A stretch of 64,000 nt of DNA from JAAYAE01 sp963678395 (GCA_963678395.1 OY782827.1:124001-188000), one strand, 5' to 3'. Positions 1 to 9,921 are shown, counted from the first letter of the stretch. Notes: generated by a model not told the origin, from the letters alone. Program-made: numbers and translations.

Positions 1-248
1 CATTTAAAATAAAAATGGATGATTTTTTAGCCAAAAACCGCACTAGAAATGTAGCTTTCCCAAGACAGATCGCTATGTATCTTTGCAGAGAACTAACGGA
101 TTATTCCTTACCAAGAATTGGAGATTTTTTTGGTGGAAGAGATCATACAACCGTTATTCATGCTTGTGAAAAAATATCTAAAGATATGAAAAAAGATCCT
201 AATTTAGAAAAATATATCAAAGAAATTATAAGTCAATTAAAAAAATAA
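1..248 (+). CDS. dnaA: Chromosomal replication initiator DnaA, C-terminal end (partial)
   Basis: This is the 3' end of dnaA; the reading frame is open to the left edge, so the ATG at 15 is internal. The visible residues are domain IV, the helix-turn-helix that binds DnaA boxes. The motif RQIAMYLCRELT followed by GGRDHTTVIHA is the DnaA signature. DnaA binds TTATNCACA boxes and opens the origin. It is followed by a short AT-rich gap and dnaN, the usual bacterial order. Everything upstream, including the ATPase domain and the promoter, lies outside the window. Identification is secure; only the fragment is seen. Confidence 0.97.
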   Translation, partial: FKIKMDDFLAKNRTRNVAFPRQIAMYLCRELTDYSLPRIGDFFGGRDHTTVIHACEKISKDMKKDPNLEKYIKEIISQLKK

Positions 249-490
249 GTTATCCACAGTCTATGGATAACTCTGTTTATAACTTGTGTTTAAATTTGTT
301 CATAACTCATTTTTTTATCATCACTGTTAGTATGTTAATAACTAAGTTGATTTTATAAACAAGTTTTAATTTATTTAAAGCCAGTACACATCAACCTGTT
401 AAGTACTTTTCCACATATCAACAAAGCCTACTACTACTGCTACTATATTTATTAAATATATAAGTAATAGAATTATAAGGAGGACTACCA
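249..490. promoter_or_regulatory. dnaA-dnaN intergenic region with DnaA boxes (oriC-proximal)
   Basis: An AT-rich spacer of about 240 bases. It has one perfect DnaA box, TTATCCACA at 250-258, and three sites one base off: 262-270 and 285-293 (both reverse) and 407-415. In Firmicutes the origin usually has boxes both upstream of dnaA and in this spacer, so this is probably one half of oriC. A dnaN promoter should also be here, but I cannot fix its -10 and -35 with confidence. Confidence 0.6.
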
Positions 491-1600
491 ATGAAGTTCG
501 CATGTGAAACGTCAATTTTAGCCAAAAGTATTCAAATAGTAAAAAAAGCTATTTCTTCTAGTCCCAATGCACCTATTTTTTCAGGAATACATTTAATTTT
601 AAAAGGCAATACATTAGAGTTAGTAGCAATGGATTTAAATTTTTATATGAGCGATACTATAAATGTCAATGGAGAAAAAGATGGAGATATTTTAGTTCCT
701 TCTAAATCTTTTTCTGAATTACTGACTAAATTAGATAATGAAGTCATCAGTCTAGAAAAAAATGACAATGACACAGAAATAGTTATAATTTCTAATACAG
801 GTAAATATAGTATACCTCTTATGGAAAAAGATAATTTTCCACCTTTTCCTAATTTTGATGGTGATAAGGTATTAATTTTTTCAGAAGAAAAAATAGGAGA
901 ATTAATTAGTAAAACGATATATGCTTGTTCTACTGATGAAACAAGACCTCTTTTTACAGGTATATTGTTAGAAAAAAAGAATAACGATGTTACTTTTGTT
1001 GGAACTAATACCCATAGATTAGCTATAAAAACAGTAACTTTGGACGATAATGATAGTGAATTTTCTATGATTATACCTTCTCGTTTATTAAGAGAAATTA
1101 ATGCTAATATAGGTAAAGAAATTCCAGAAGATGTGGAAATAAGTTTAAAAAATAAACAAATACAAGTAAAAATAGGAGAAATAAAAATAATATCTAGTCT
1201 TATCGAAGGATCTTTTCCTGATTATAAGAGGGTAGTTCCTCCTAAATTTGCTACTACTACAGTTTTTAATGCTAAGGCTATGGAAAAAGCGGTAAAAAGA
1301 GTAGCTTTATTTTCTAAAGATGACTATAGTATCGTTAGATTAAATATAGAAGCAGATAAAATAATTTTAACTTCAGGTATTTCTGATTTAGGCCAGGGTA
1401 AAGAAACTGTTGAGTGCACTACTAAAGGTGATGCTCTAAATATTGCTTTTAATTCTAAATATGTCATGGATATTTTAAAATATGCAGGTTCAGAAGAAGT
1501 TGTTATGGAAATGAACAATTCTTTAAGTCCTGTATGTATAAAACCAGTAAGTGAAGAAAATTATATTTATATCGTTACACCGGTAAGGGTAATTTTTTAA
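491..1600 (+). CDS. dnaN: DNA polymerase III beta subunit (sliding clamp)
   Basis: Encodes the ring-shaped clamp that tethers DNA polymerase III to DNA. The 369-residue length and three tandem clamp folds match the family. The start MKFACETSILAKSIQIV and the end SPVCIKPVSEENYIYIVTPVRV are typical of Firmicutes DnaN. The ATG at 491 follows a good ribosome site, AAGGAGGAC. recF begins four bases after the stop, so they are likely cotranscribed. Nothing unusual is seen. Confidence 0.97.
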   Translation: MKFACETSILAKSIQIVKKAISSSPNAPIFSGIHLILKGNTLELVAMDLNFYMSDTINVNGEKDGDILVPSKSFSELLTKLDNEVISLEKNDNDTEIVIISNTGKYSIPLMEKDNFPPFPNFDGDKVLIFSEEKIGELISKTIYACSTDETRPLFTGILLEKKNNDVTFVGTNTHRLAIKTVTLDDNDSEFSMIIPSRLLREINANIGKEIPEDVEISLKNKQIQVKIGEIKIISSLIEGSFPDYKRVVPPKFATTTVFNAKAMEKAVKRVALFSKDDYSIVRLNIEADKIILTSGISDLGQGKETVECTTKGDALNIAFNSKYVMDILKYAGSEEVVMEMNNSLSPVCIKPVSEENYIYIVTPVRVIF

Positions 1601-1604
1601 TAAG

Positions 1605-2738
1605 ATGAAAATTTTAAGTATTAATTTAAAAAATTTTAGAAATTATGCAAACTTAAATGTTGAATTTAATAGCATAATTAATATTATTTATGGAAATAAT
1701 GCTCAAGGTAAGACAAATTTGTTAGAGGCTATTTACTATATGGCGTTTGGTTTTACTTATAGAACTAGAAGTGAAGAAGAACTAATAAAATTTGGAGCAA
1801 CAGATTTTAGTACTGATATATGTTTTTCTAATAAATTTTATAAAAACAAAATTATAATAAAAAAATATGTGAAAAATGGTAAGTATAAAAAAGAATTAAC
1901 TTTTAATAATAATGTTTTAAGAGCTAAAGAACATTATGGCTTATTAAACGTAGTACTTTTTTCTCCTGATGATTTACAAATTGTTAAGGGAGAACCAGGT
2001 TTAAGACGTAAATTTATAAATATTGAAATAGCACAAACTGATAAATATTATTATAATTTATTAGTTAAATATAATAAAACTATGCAGCAAAGAAATAAAT
2101 TTTTAAAAGATTCTAAAGAAAAGATAAATATTGATTTTATTCAATTGTCAGTGTGGGATAGTGAATTAGCTAAAATAGCGGCAGTAATTATTAAAATTAG
2201 ATTAGAAACTTTGAAAAGAATAAGTGAAATTAGTGCTGATATATATAGTAAATTGACACTTTCTAAGGAAAATTTAAATTTGTCATATATTTTAAAAACT
2301 AGTGATGGTGAGATTTCTAAAATATATTATAAAACACAAAAAGAGTGGGAAGAATGGTATTTAAAAGAATTTAAAATGCGTAGAAATTTAGATATAATTA
2401 GATGTTCAACTAGTATAGGACCTCATCGTGATGATATTTTAATAAATGTTGATGAAAATAATTTACGTGCTTTTGGTTCCCAGGGACAGCAAAGAAGTGC
2501 GGCTTTAGCATTAAAATTAGCTGAATTAGAATTTATTAAAGGAGTTAAAGAGGAATATCCAATACTTTTGCTAGACGATGTTATGAGCGAATTAGATAGT
2601 GGAAGACGTAAGCAATTGTTAACTTTTATTGACGGCAAAGTTCAAACTTTTATTACCGTAAATGATAAGGAATTAGTAAAATATTTGTCTGATAGTAAAT
2701 ATTTCTATGTAGAAAATGGCAATATGTATGAGGAATAG
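1605..2738 (+). CDS. recF: DNA replication and repair protein RecF
   Basis: An SMC-like ATPase that helps load RecA at single-strand gaps. Walker A is GNNAQGKTNLLEA near residue 30; the signature SQGQQRS and Walker B LLLDDVMSELD are near residues 290-320. At 377 residues it is full length. It lies four bases after dnaN and two bases before the DUF721 gene, in the conserved dnaN-recF-DUF721-gyrB run. Confidence 0.97.
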   Translation: MKILSINLKNFRNYANLNVEFNSIINIIYGNNAQGKTNLLEAIYYMAFGFTYRTRSEEELIKFGATDFSTDICFSNKFYKNKIIIKKYVKNGKYKKELTFNNNVLRAKEHYGLLNVVLFSPDDLQIVKGEPGLRRKFINIEIAQTDKYYYNLLVKYNKTMQQRNKFLKDSKEKINIDFIQLSVWDSELAKIAAVIIKIRLETLKRISEISADIYSKLTLSKENLNLSYILKTSDGEISKIYYKTQKEWEEWYLKEFKMRRNLDIIRCSTSIGPHRDDILINVDENNLRAFGSQGQQRSAALALKLAELEFIKGVKEEYPILLLDDVMSELDSGRRKQLLTFIDGKVQTFITVNDKELVKYLSDSKYFYVENGNMYEE

Positions 2739-2740
2739 AT

Positions 2741-3598
2741 ATGAAAGATTTTAACGGCTTAATTTTAAAGATACTAGGTAATAGACAGGCTAAGGAAAAT
2801 TATATTTTGTATTATTTGATAAAAAAATGGCCGGAAATTTGTGGTAATACTATTGCTAAACATTCTCAGCCTAAAAAATTAGAAAATAATGTTCTTTTTA
2901 TCAATACAGATAATTCTGCTTGGTCTCATAATTTTTTAATGATGCAAAGAAAGATAATAAATAAGATAAATAGTGTAATACCGTTAGAAAAAGATAAAAA
3001 AAGAGCTTTAAAAATTAAGGAAATGAAATTTTATCATGGAAAAATAGAAATTTTTTTTGCGCAGGAAAAGGAAGAGGAGCCACAAAAAGGGATTGAATTA
3101 AATTTAGCTGAGGAAAAAAATATAGATTTTCAAGTTAATAGATTAAAAAATAATGATTTAAAACCTCTTTTTAAAAAAATAATGGAAAAAGATAAAAAAT
3201 ACAAAAAGACCTTATATTTTTATGATAAACGTTTATGTCCTATTTGTGGTATACCTTTGTTAAAATCTGAAGAATATTGTGGACCTTGTGGAAGAAAAAT
3301 AAATGCTAAATTAAGAGATAAAATTAGCGAAATATTACATAGTGCTCCTTGGCTTTCATACAATGAGTGTCTTAATTATGTTATTTGTGATAGAATACTA
3401 TTTAGTGACGTTAAAGAACGAATGCAGGAATGGTCAATTTCCGAAGCGTTGAAAGAAAAAGCAACGGAAAGTGAAAAAATTTTTGCTGTTATGTTGAATA
3501 AAGAACTTACTCCGGAAAATATTTCTGACGAAATTGTAAAAAAAGCCATTACTGGCTATAAAAGGAGAAGAACGCGTGTTTTTACATCTGGGAAATAA
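2741..3598 (+). CDS. DUF721 (DciA-like) protein with a zinc ribbon and C-terminal extension
   Basis: The first 100 residues resemble DUF721, a domain of nucleic-acid-binding proteins commonly placed beside recF and gyrB; DciA, a loader of the replicative helicase in many bacteria, belongs here. Around residues 165-185 lies a paired-cysteine motif, CPIC then CGPCGRK, suggesting a zinc ribbon. The roughly 100 residues after it are not recognised. At 285 residues it is well above a bare DUF721 protein. A role in replication is inferred from location and family; Firmicutes use DnaB/DnaI loaders, so the job may differ. The 3' end overlaps remB. Confidence 0.75.
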   Translation: MKDFNGLILKILGNRQAKENYILYYLIKKWPEICGNTIAKHSQPKKLENNVLFINTDNSAWSHNFLMMQRKIINKINSVIPLEKDKKRALKIKEMKFYHGKIEIFFAQEKEEEPQKGIELNLAEEKNIDFQVNRLKNNDLKPLFKKIMEKDKKYKKTLYFYDKRLCPICGIPLLKSEEYCGPCGRKINAKLRDKISEILHSAPWLSYNECLNYVICDRILFSDVKERMQEWSISEALKEKATESEKIFAVMLNKELTPENISDEIVKKAITGYKRRRTRVFTSGK

Positions 3599-3824
3599 TT
3601 ATATAATCAAAACTAGTGAAATCATTGGTATTTTCGATATAAGAAAAAAAAGGGCCAATGTATATAAGTTTTTTCTAAAACCTAAGTTAGAACAAGGCAA
3701 CGTGGTCAATTTGACTGATAAATATGAACCGGCAAGCTGTATAATTACTAAAGATAAGATAATATTGTCGGGTATTTCCTCTTTAACTTTAAAAAATAGA
3801 CAAGATGATTTTTCTTTGTATTAA
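3576..3824 (+). CDS. remB: RemB/YaaB-like regulator (extracellular matrix regulator family)
   Basis: A small 82-residue protein of the YaaB/RemB group, found between recF and gyrB in many Firmicutes. It starts MFLHLGNNYIIKTSEIIGIFD, typical for the family. The start is GTG at 3576 with AAAGGAGAAG just upstream, so it overlaps the previous gene by 23 bases and is probably translationally coupled. RemB affects biofilm matrix genes in Bacillus; the role here is unknown. Its distant partner RemA is encoded at 45951. Confidence 0.8.
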   Translation: MFLHLGNNYIIKTSEIIGIFDIRKKRANVYKFFLKPKLEQGNVVNLTDKYEPASCIITKDKIILSGISSLTLKNRQDDFSLY

Positions 3825-3857
3825 TAAAATGATAAATAATTTACTCAGGAGGTACTT

Positions 3858-5783
3858 ATGACAACGACTATAGAAGAAGAAATTGCCGTTCACGGTGATT
3901 ATGGCGCCGCTCAAATACAAGTTTTAGAAGGCTTGGAGGCAGTTCGTAAAAGACCAAGTATGTATATTGGCAGTATTAGTGCTCGTGGTTTACATCATTT
4001 AGTATCAGAAGTTGTAGATAATAGTATTGATGAGGCGTTAGCAGGTTACTGTGATCATATTAAAGTTGTTATTCACAATGATAATAGTATTACTGTTATT
4101 GATAACGGACGTGGTATTCCTGTAGAAATGCATAAAGTTGGGAAACCTGCTATTGAAGTTGTTATGACTATTCTTCATGCTGGAGGCAAGTTTGGTGATG
4201 GTGGTTATAAGGTTTCAGGTGGATTGCATGGTGTTGGCGTTTCTTGCGTTAATGCCTTAAGTAAAAAAATGGATGTTGAAGTGCGCAAAGATGGTAAAGT
4301 TTATGGTATTGAATTTGCTAAGGGTAAAACTACTAAACCGTTATTTGACAAAGGAACTACTACAGAAACAGGTACTACTGTAACTTTTTGGCCTGATGAT
4401 AGTATTTTTACTGATACTGTTTATAGTTATGAGACACTACGTTTGCGTATTAGAGAATTAGCTTTTTTAAATAAAGGTATAAAAATTGAGTTATTAGATG
4501 AACGTACTGGTGATACAGAAACTTTTCATTATGAGGGAGGAATTGCTTCCTTTGTTGAATATTTGAATAGATCTAAAGAGCCTATTCATGTTAAACCTAT
4601 CTATATTGAAGGTGAGAAAGGTACAAATATAATAGAGGTGGCTCTACAGTATACGGATAGCTATACTGAAAATATTTATACTTTTGTTAATAATATTAAT
4701 ACTGAAGAAGGCGGAACCCATTTAAGTGGTTTAAAACAAGCATTAACAAGAACAATTAATGATTATGCTAGGAAAAATAATATTTTAAAAGATGCTGAGG
4801 ATAATCTTAGCGGTGATGACGTTCGCGAAGGATTAACAGCTGTTATAAGTTTAAAAGTAAGAGATCCTCAATTTGAAGGCCAAACTAAAACGAAACTTGG
4901 TAATAGTGAATTGCGCGGTATTGTTGATGGTTTGGTAAGTGATGGTTTAGGAGAATATTTTGAAGAAAATCCTGCAGTTGCTAAAAAAGTTGTAGAAAAG
5001 TCGATTGTTTCTGCTCGTGCTAGGGCAGCTGCTCGTAAGGCTAGAGATTTAACACGTCGTAAAGGCGCTTTAGAAATGAGTTCGCTTCCTGGTAAGTTGG
5101 CAGATTGTACTAGTCGTAATGCTGAGGAAACTGAAATATATATTGTAGAAGGTGATTCCGCAGGTGGCAGTGCTAAACAGGGAAGAGATCGTATGTTTCA
5201 AGCAATATTGCCCTTGCGTGGTAAAATTTTAAACGTGGAAAAATCTCGTTTAGACAAAATGTTAAATAATAATGAAATACGCTCTATGATTACTGCTTTT
5301 GGCAGTGGCATTGGTAATGAATTTGATCTTTCTAAGGCACGGTATGGAAAAGTTATTATTATGACAGATGCTGATGTTGATGGAGCTCATATTCGAACTT
5401 TATTATTGACGTTTTTTTATCGTTTTATGTTGCCAATGTTAAAAGAAGGGCATATTTATATTGCTCAACCCCCCTTGTATTTGATTCGTAAGGGACAAAA
5501 ACATACCTATGCTTATAGCGATGAAGAATTGCAGCTTAAATTAGATGAAGAAGGCCGGGAAAATAATCTTTATGTACAACGTTACAAAGGTTTGGGGGAA
5601 ATGAATCCTGAACAATTGTGGGAGACAACAATGGATCCAGCAAAACGCACAGTTTTGCAAGTACATTTAGAAGATGCAATGAAAGCGGATGAGATTTTCT
5701 CCATACTTATGGGAGATAAGGTAGAACCAAGGCGTCAGTTTATAGAAGATAATGCCGGTAAAGTTCGCAACTTAGATTTGTAA
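3858..5783 (+). CDS. gyrB: DNA gyrase subunit B
   Basis: ATPase subunit of gyrase, which adds negative supercoils. The N-terminal GHKL ATPase shows VDNSIDEALAG and GGLHGVGVSCVNALS; the TOPRIM domain shows EGDSAGGSAKQGRDR near residue 433 and DADVDGAHIRTLLLTF near residue 510. Length 641 is standard. The ATG at 3858 follows CAGGAGGTACTT. Intact and highly conserved. Confidence 0.98.
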   Translation: MTTTIEEEIAVHGDYGAAQIQVLEGLEAVRKRPSMYIGSISARGLHHLVSEVVDNSIDEALAGYCDHIKVVIHNDNSITVIDNGRGIPVEMHKVGKPAIEVVMTILHAGGKFGDGGYKVSGGLHGVGVSCVNALSKKMDVEVRKDGKVYGIEFAKGKTTKPLFDKGTTTETGTTVTFWPDDSIFTDTVYSYETLRLRIRELAFLNKGIKIELLDERTGDTETFHYEGGIASFVEYLNRSKEPIHVKPIYIEGEKGTNIIEVALQYTDSYTENIYTFVNNINTEEGGTHLSGLKQALTRTINDYARKNNILKDAEDNLSGDDVREGLTAVISLKVRDPQFEGQTKTKLGNSELRGIVDGLVSDGLGEYFEENPAVAKKVVEKSIVSARARAAARKARDLTRRKGALEMSSLPGKLADCTSRNAEETEIYIVEGDSAGGSAKQGRDRMFQAILPLRGKILNVEKSRLDKMLNNNEIRSMITAFGSGIGNEFDLSKARYGKVIIMTDADVDGAHIRTLLLTFFYRFMLPMLKEGHIYIAQPPLYLIRKGQKHTYAYSDEELQLKLDEEGRENNLYVQRYKGLGEMNPEQLWETTMDPAKRTVLQVHLEDAMKADEIFSILMGDKVEPRRQFIEDNAGKVRNLDL

Positions 5784-5805
5784 GTTAAAGGTTGGTATAT
5801 AAATA

Positions 5806-6510
5806 ATGGATTTTACGGAAATAGAGATGCCTCAGGGAACTTTAAAAATAAGTATTAAGACCAACAATGCAATATTATTGGTAGCTGGTGGACGTAAGCC
5901 TGAAAAAAATTGGCTGGAAGCAATAAGATTAAAAAAATATGTTTATGCCATAGATAAGGGCCTAGATTATTGTTTAGAAGCAAATTTTTTTCCTAATGAA
6001 CTTTATGGTGATAAAGATAGTGCAAAAGCAGAAAATTGGCTAAAGGCTGAAGGTAAGAAAATTGTCTGTAAAACTTTTCCTACAGCCAAAGATGATACAG
6101 ATTTGCAGCTGTTATTAAAGACGTTGCCCGGCGAACAAACTGTAATTGCTACAGGTATTTGGGGCGGTCGTGCAGATCATTTATATGCTAATATTTTTAG
6201 TTTGTTAGCTTATAAACAAGAAAAAAATGCTCAAGTAATATTAGCAGATCAGGAAGAAATAATGGTTTTAATGGCTTTAGGGCAACAAGCAAGGCTTATT
6301 TTTAAAGATAAGCCTTTAGCTATTTCGCTTTTGCCTTTAAATGACATAAATGAAGTATCTATTACTGGAGTAAAATGGCCGCTATCAAATGTTATTTTGC
6401 AGAAAAATAAACCCTATGCTATTAGTAATGAGTTGCTGGAAGATATGGTGACAGTTACTTGTCATAGTGGTTGTATAGGATTTTATGTGGATTTTGAAAG
6501 TGGGGCATAA
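5806..6510 (+). CDS. Thiamine diphosphokinase
   Basis: Predicted to pyrophosphorylate thiamine with ATP to give thiamine diphosphate, the cofactor needed by the 2-oxoacid:ferredoxin oxidoreductase encoded downstream. Family features: AIDKGLDYCLEANFFPNELYGDKDS near the N-terminus, KDDTDLQLLL, ATGIWGGRADH near residue 120, and GVKWPL in the C-terminal substrate domain. Length 234 fits. It sits between gyrB and gyrA, 22 bases after gyrB, and likely shares its transcript. Its presence between the gyrase genes is unusual but plausible for this clade. Confidence 0.88.
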   Translation: MDFTEIEMPQGTLKISIKTNNAILLVAGGRKPEKNWLEAIRLKKYVYAIDKGLDYCLEANFFPNELYGDKDSAKAENWLKAEGKKIVCKTFPTAKDDTDLQLLLKTLPGEQTVIATGIWGGRADHLYANIFSLLAYKQEKNAQVILADQEEIMVLMALGQQARLIFKDKPLAISLLPLNDINEVSITGVKWPLSNVILQKNKPYAISNELLEDMVTVTCHSGCIGFYVDFESGA

Positions 6511-6512
6511 TA

Positions 6513-7280
6513 TTGGAACATATGGACTTAACTACCTTAATTTTTTTGGTAATTGCAGCTTTTATAGCCTCTTTTATTGATTCTACCGTTGGTGGTGGTG
6601 GTCTAATCTCTACGCCTGCGCTTTTAGCTACAGGTATGCCGGTTGCTTTTGCCTTAGGAACTAATAAAGTAGCGGCTATGATGGGTTCGTTTACCAGTGT
6701 AGTAACTTTTTGGCGGGCTGGCAAAATAAATAAAAGAATGGTTCTCTTTTTAATGCCTTTATCATTTTTGGGTTCAGCTTTAGGTGCGTATGTAGTTTAT
6801 ATGCTGCCTGCAGCTTTCATGAAAAATGTTATTGTTGTTCTTTTAGTAGTTGTTGCTTTTTATACTTATTTTCGTAAGGATTGGGGCGATGTTTCTCACG
6901 TTAAAAAATTTTCCAAAACCATTTTAGCAGGAACTATATTTATTTCTTTAGGATTGGGTTTTTACGATGGTTTTTTTGGCCCGGGAACAGGATCGTTTTT
7001 GATTTTCGGTTTTTTGTTCTTAGGATATGATTTTGTAACGGCAGCAGGAAACGCTAAAGCTTTAAATTTTGCCAGTGGTGCCGGAGCTCTAGTTTCTTTT
7101 GCTTTAGCAGGAACAGTTTATTGGAGCTATGGCTTAGCTATGGGAATAAGTATGATTTTCGGTGCAATTGTTGGTTCAAAAGTAGCTATTGCTAAAGGAG
7201 CCAGTTATGTAAGGCCGCTATACTTAGTGGTAACAACATTATTGGTTGGCAAACAAGTTTATGAGCTTTTATTTAGATAA
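6513..7280 (+). CDS. TSUP (TauE/SafE) family membrane transporter
   Basis: A hydrophobic protein of about 255 residues with seven to eight predicted membrane spans and the glycine-rich start FIDSTVGGGGLISTPALLA of the TauE/SafE family, which exports or takes up sulfite, sulfoacetate or related anions. A second family motif, GFYDGFFGPGTGSF, is near residue 150. Substrate cannot be read from sequence. Start is either TTG 6513 or ATG 6522 in the same frame. It follows the kinase by two bases. Confidence 0.85.
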   Translation: MEHMDLTTLIFLVIAAFIASFIDSTVGGGGLISTPALLATGMPVAFALGTNKVAAMMGSFTSVVTFWRAGKINKRMVLFLMPLSFLGSALGAYVVYMLPAAFMKNVIVVLLVVVAFYTYFRKDWGDVSHVKKFSKTILAGTIFISLGLGFYDGFFGPGTGSFLIFGFLFLGYDFVTAAGNAKALNFASGAGALVSFALAGTVYWSYGLAMGISMIFGAIVGSKVAIAKGASYVRPLYLVVTTLLVGKQVYELLFR

Positions 7281-7311
7281 ATGATATTAATATATAAGGA
7301 CTGGTGATAGT

Positions 7312-9798
7312 GTGGATGAGAAGCAGATAGCAAGTAAAGTTATACCTGTTTTTGTTGAAGATGAGATGCAAAAATCTTATATTGATTACGCTATGAGCGT
7401 TATCGTGCAGCGTGCGTTGCCTGATGTACGTGATGGTTTAAAACCTGTGCATCGTCGTATTCTGTATGCTATGCAGGAAGCTGGTATGACTCCTAATAAA
7501 GCTTATAAAAAGTCGGCACGTATTGTCGGCGATGTTTTAGGTAAATATCATCCTCATGGTGATACTTCTGTTTATGATGCTATTGTACGTTTAGCTCAGG
7601 ATTTTTCTACACGCTATCTTTTTGTAGATGGTCATGGTAATTTCGGTTCTGTTGATGGCGATCCTGCGGCTGCTATGCGTTATACAGAAGTACGTATGGG
7701 AAAAATAGCCGAAGAAATGCTTGAAGATATTGAAAAAGATACAGTAGACTTTGTTCCCAATTATGATGAGTCTTTAAAAGAACCAACGGTTTTGCCTGCT
7801 AAAGTACCGGCTCTTTTGATTAATGGTTCTTCTGGTATTGCTGTAGGCATGGCAACTAATATACCACCACATAATTTAGGTGAAGTTGTTGACGGCCTAA
7901 TTATGCTTATAGATAATCCTGAAGTTGAAATTGCTGATTTAATGACTGTTATTAAAGGACCTGATTTTCCAACAGGTGCTATGATTTTGGGAAATGCTGG
8001 AATTCAAAGTGCATATACTACAGGGCGTGGTGTTATTAAGGTTAGGGCACAAGCAACTGTTGAGCCTATGCCGAAAAATAAAAATAAAATTATTGTAACC
8101 GAGATTTCTTATCAAGTAAATAAATCTCGCTTGATTGAAAATATTGCACATTTGGTTCAAGATAAAGTAATCGAAGGCATAACAGATTTGCGTGATGAAA
8201 GTGATCGTAATGGTATGCGTATCGTTATTGAATTACGTAGTGACGTAGTTCCTGAAGTTATTTTAAACCAGCTTTATAAGCATACGCAGATGCAAGATTC
8301 TTTTGGCATTATTATGTTAGCATTAGTTAATAATCACCCGCTTGTTTTAAATTTAAAACAAATTTTAGAATATTATTTAGAGCATCAAAAAATTGTTATA
8401 ACTCGTAGAACACGTTACGAGTTAGGTAAAGCTCAAGACAGGGTTCATATTTTAGAAGGTTTAAAAATAGCCTTAGATAATTTAGATGCTGTAATTACGA
8501 CCATTCGTGCTAGTGCTAATGGTGAAATTGCCAAAGCGGCTTTGATTGAAAAATTCACTTTAAGTCAGAGACAGGCGCAGGCTATTTTGGATATGCGTCT
8601 ACAACGCTTAACTGGATTAGAGCGCCAGAAGATTGATGATGAATATAGCGATCTTATGGAAACAATCGCTTATTTGGAGGGCGTATTGGCTGACGAGGGT
8701 AAGGTTTTAAATATTATAAAGGAAGATATGCTGGAAGTTAAGAAACGTTTCGGTGATAAAAGGCGTACTGTTTTAGCACGTGATACTAGTGATATTGATA
8801 TGGCAGATTTAATTGCCGAAGAAGATGTGATTATTACAATTAGCCATCAAGGGTATATAAAACGTCAAGCTTTGGCAAATTTCCGTAATCAAAATAGAGG
8901 TGGACGCGGAATTCAAGGTGGAAGTGGTAAACTGCGAGCTGAAAGCATAAAAACTGTTACTGATGGTGATTTCTCTGAACATTTGTTCATGGCGACTACT
9001 CATCATAATATTTTGTTCTTTACTAATAAGGGCAGAGTATATAGACAAAAAGGTTACGAAATTCCTGAGTCTTCACGTACAGCCAAAGGTTCTTCCGTTG
9101 TTAACTTATTGCCTATTGAGGCTGGAGAGAAAATTACGGCTGTTATAGCGGTACAAGATATGGACGATGATCATGATAAATTCATGTTTATGGCCACAAA
9201 TAAGGGAACAGTAAAGAAAACAGCTGTAACTGAATTCCATTCAGCTAGACGTACAGGTCTTATTGCGATTAATCTGGATGAAGGCGAAGAGCTTATTGAT
9301 GTAAAACTTACCGATGGTAAAAATGATATTATTATAGCTACTCGTAATGGCCTATCAATTCATTTCAGTGAAGAAGATGTTCGTGCTATGGGAAGAACTG
9401 CTCATGGCGTACGTGGCATTACTTTGAAAAAGGAAGATTATGTAGTATCTATGGATTGTACTAGTGAAAATGGCGAGGTGTTAACAGCGACTGAACAAGG
9501 TCTAGGCAAAAAGACTTTGATTAGTGAATATCGTAAGCAGACACGCGGTGGCAAAGGTGTTATTAACTTGAAGGTTACTAAGAAAACAGGACTTATTGTC
9601 GGTTCTCGCGTTATTGTACCTAATCAGGAAATCATGCTTATTTCTAATGCAGGCGTAATAATTCGTTTGCAAGCCGATGCGATTTCTACCTTTGGTCGCA
9701 ATGCTCAAGGCGTAATTCTTATGCATTTGGATAAAGGCGATAAAGTTGCTGCCTTGGCTTTAGTCAATACTATGGATGAAGAGGAAACAGAAGAATAA
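7312..9798 (+). CDS. gyrA: DNA gyrase subunit A
   Basis: Breakage-reunion subunit of gyrase. The catalytic tyrosine is in AAAMRYTEVRM, about residue 124. The GyrA box QNRGGRG, which marks gyrase rather than topoisomerase IV, is near residue 525. The quinolone-determining stretch reads HGDTSVYDAI, with Thr at the position that is Ser83 in E. coli; several bacteria have Thr naturally. Start is GTG 7312 behind AAGGA. Length 828 is normal. An imperfect terminator stem follows. Confidence 0.98.
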   Translation: MDEKQIASKVIPVFVEDEMQKSYIDYAMSVIVQRALPDVRDGLKPVHRRILYAMQEAGMTPNKAYKKSARIVGDVLGKYHPHGDTSVYDAIVRLAQDFSTRYLFVDGHGNFGSVDGDPAAAMRYTEVRMGKIAEEMLEDIEKDTVDFVPNYDESLKEPTVLPAKVPALLINGSSGIAVGMATNIPPHNLGEVVDGLIMLIDNPEVEIADLMTVIKGPDFPTGAMILGNAGIQSAYTTGRGVIKVRAQATVEPMPKNKNKIIVTEISYQVNKSRLIENIAHLVQDKVIEGITDLRDESDRNGMRIVIELRSDVVPEVILNQLYKHTQMQDSFGIIMLALVNNHPLVLNLKQILEYYLEHQKIVITRRTRYELGKAQDRVHILEGLKIALDNLDAVITTIRASANGEIAKAALIEKFTLSQRQAQAILDMRLQRLTGLERQKIDDEYSDLMETIAYLEGVLADEGKVLNIIKEDMLEVKKRFGDKRRTVLARDTSDIDMADLIAEEDVIITISHQGYIKRQALANFRNQNRGGRGIQGGSGKLRAESIKTVTDGDFSEHLFMATTHHNILFFTNKGRVYRQKGYEIPESSRTAKGSSVVNLLPIEAGEKITAVIAVQDMDDDHDKFMFMATNKGTVKKTAVTEFHSARRTGLIAINLDEGEELIDVKLTDGKNDIIIATRNGLSIHFSEEDVRAMGRTAHGVRGITLKKEDYVVSMDCTSENGEVLTATEQGLGKKTLISEYRKQTRGGKGVINLKVTKKTGLIVGSRVIVPNQEIMLISNAGVIIRLQADAISTFGRNAQGVILMHLDKGDKVAALALVNTMDEEETEE

Positions 9799-9836
9799 AA
9801 AAGAAAAAGCAGCACAGTTTGCTGTAGAACGAAGTT

Positions 9837-9880
9837 AACCATCAATTGTTAGATAAAATAACGATTGGTGGTTTATTTCA
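9837..9880 (+). terminator. Terminator-like stem after gyrA
   Basis: A 15-bp stem with G-U pairs (9837-9851 with 9859-9873), loop of seven, followed by TATTT. The U-tract is weak, so termination may be partial. Confidence 0.6.
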
Positions 9881-9884
9881 AAGT

Positions 9885-9913
9885 ATGACGTATGTTTGTT
9901 TCTGTGTTATAAT
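9885..9913 (+). promoter_or_regulatory. Sigma-A-type promoter
   Basis: ATGACG at 9885-9890 and a perfect TATAAT at 9908-9913 with a 17-base spacer. It faces the structured leader and the 39-codon gene. Confidence 0.65.
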
Positions 9914-9921
9914 AGACCTAG

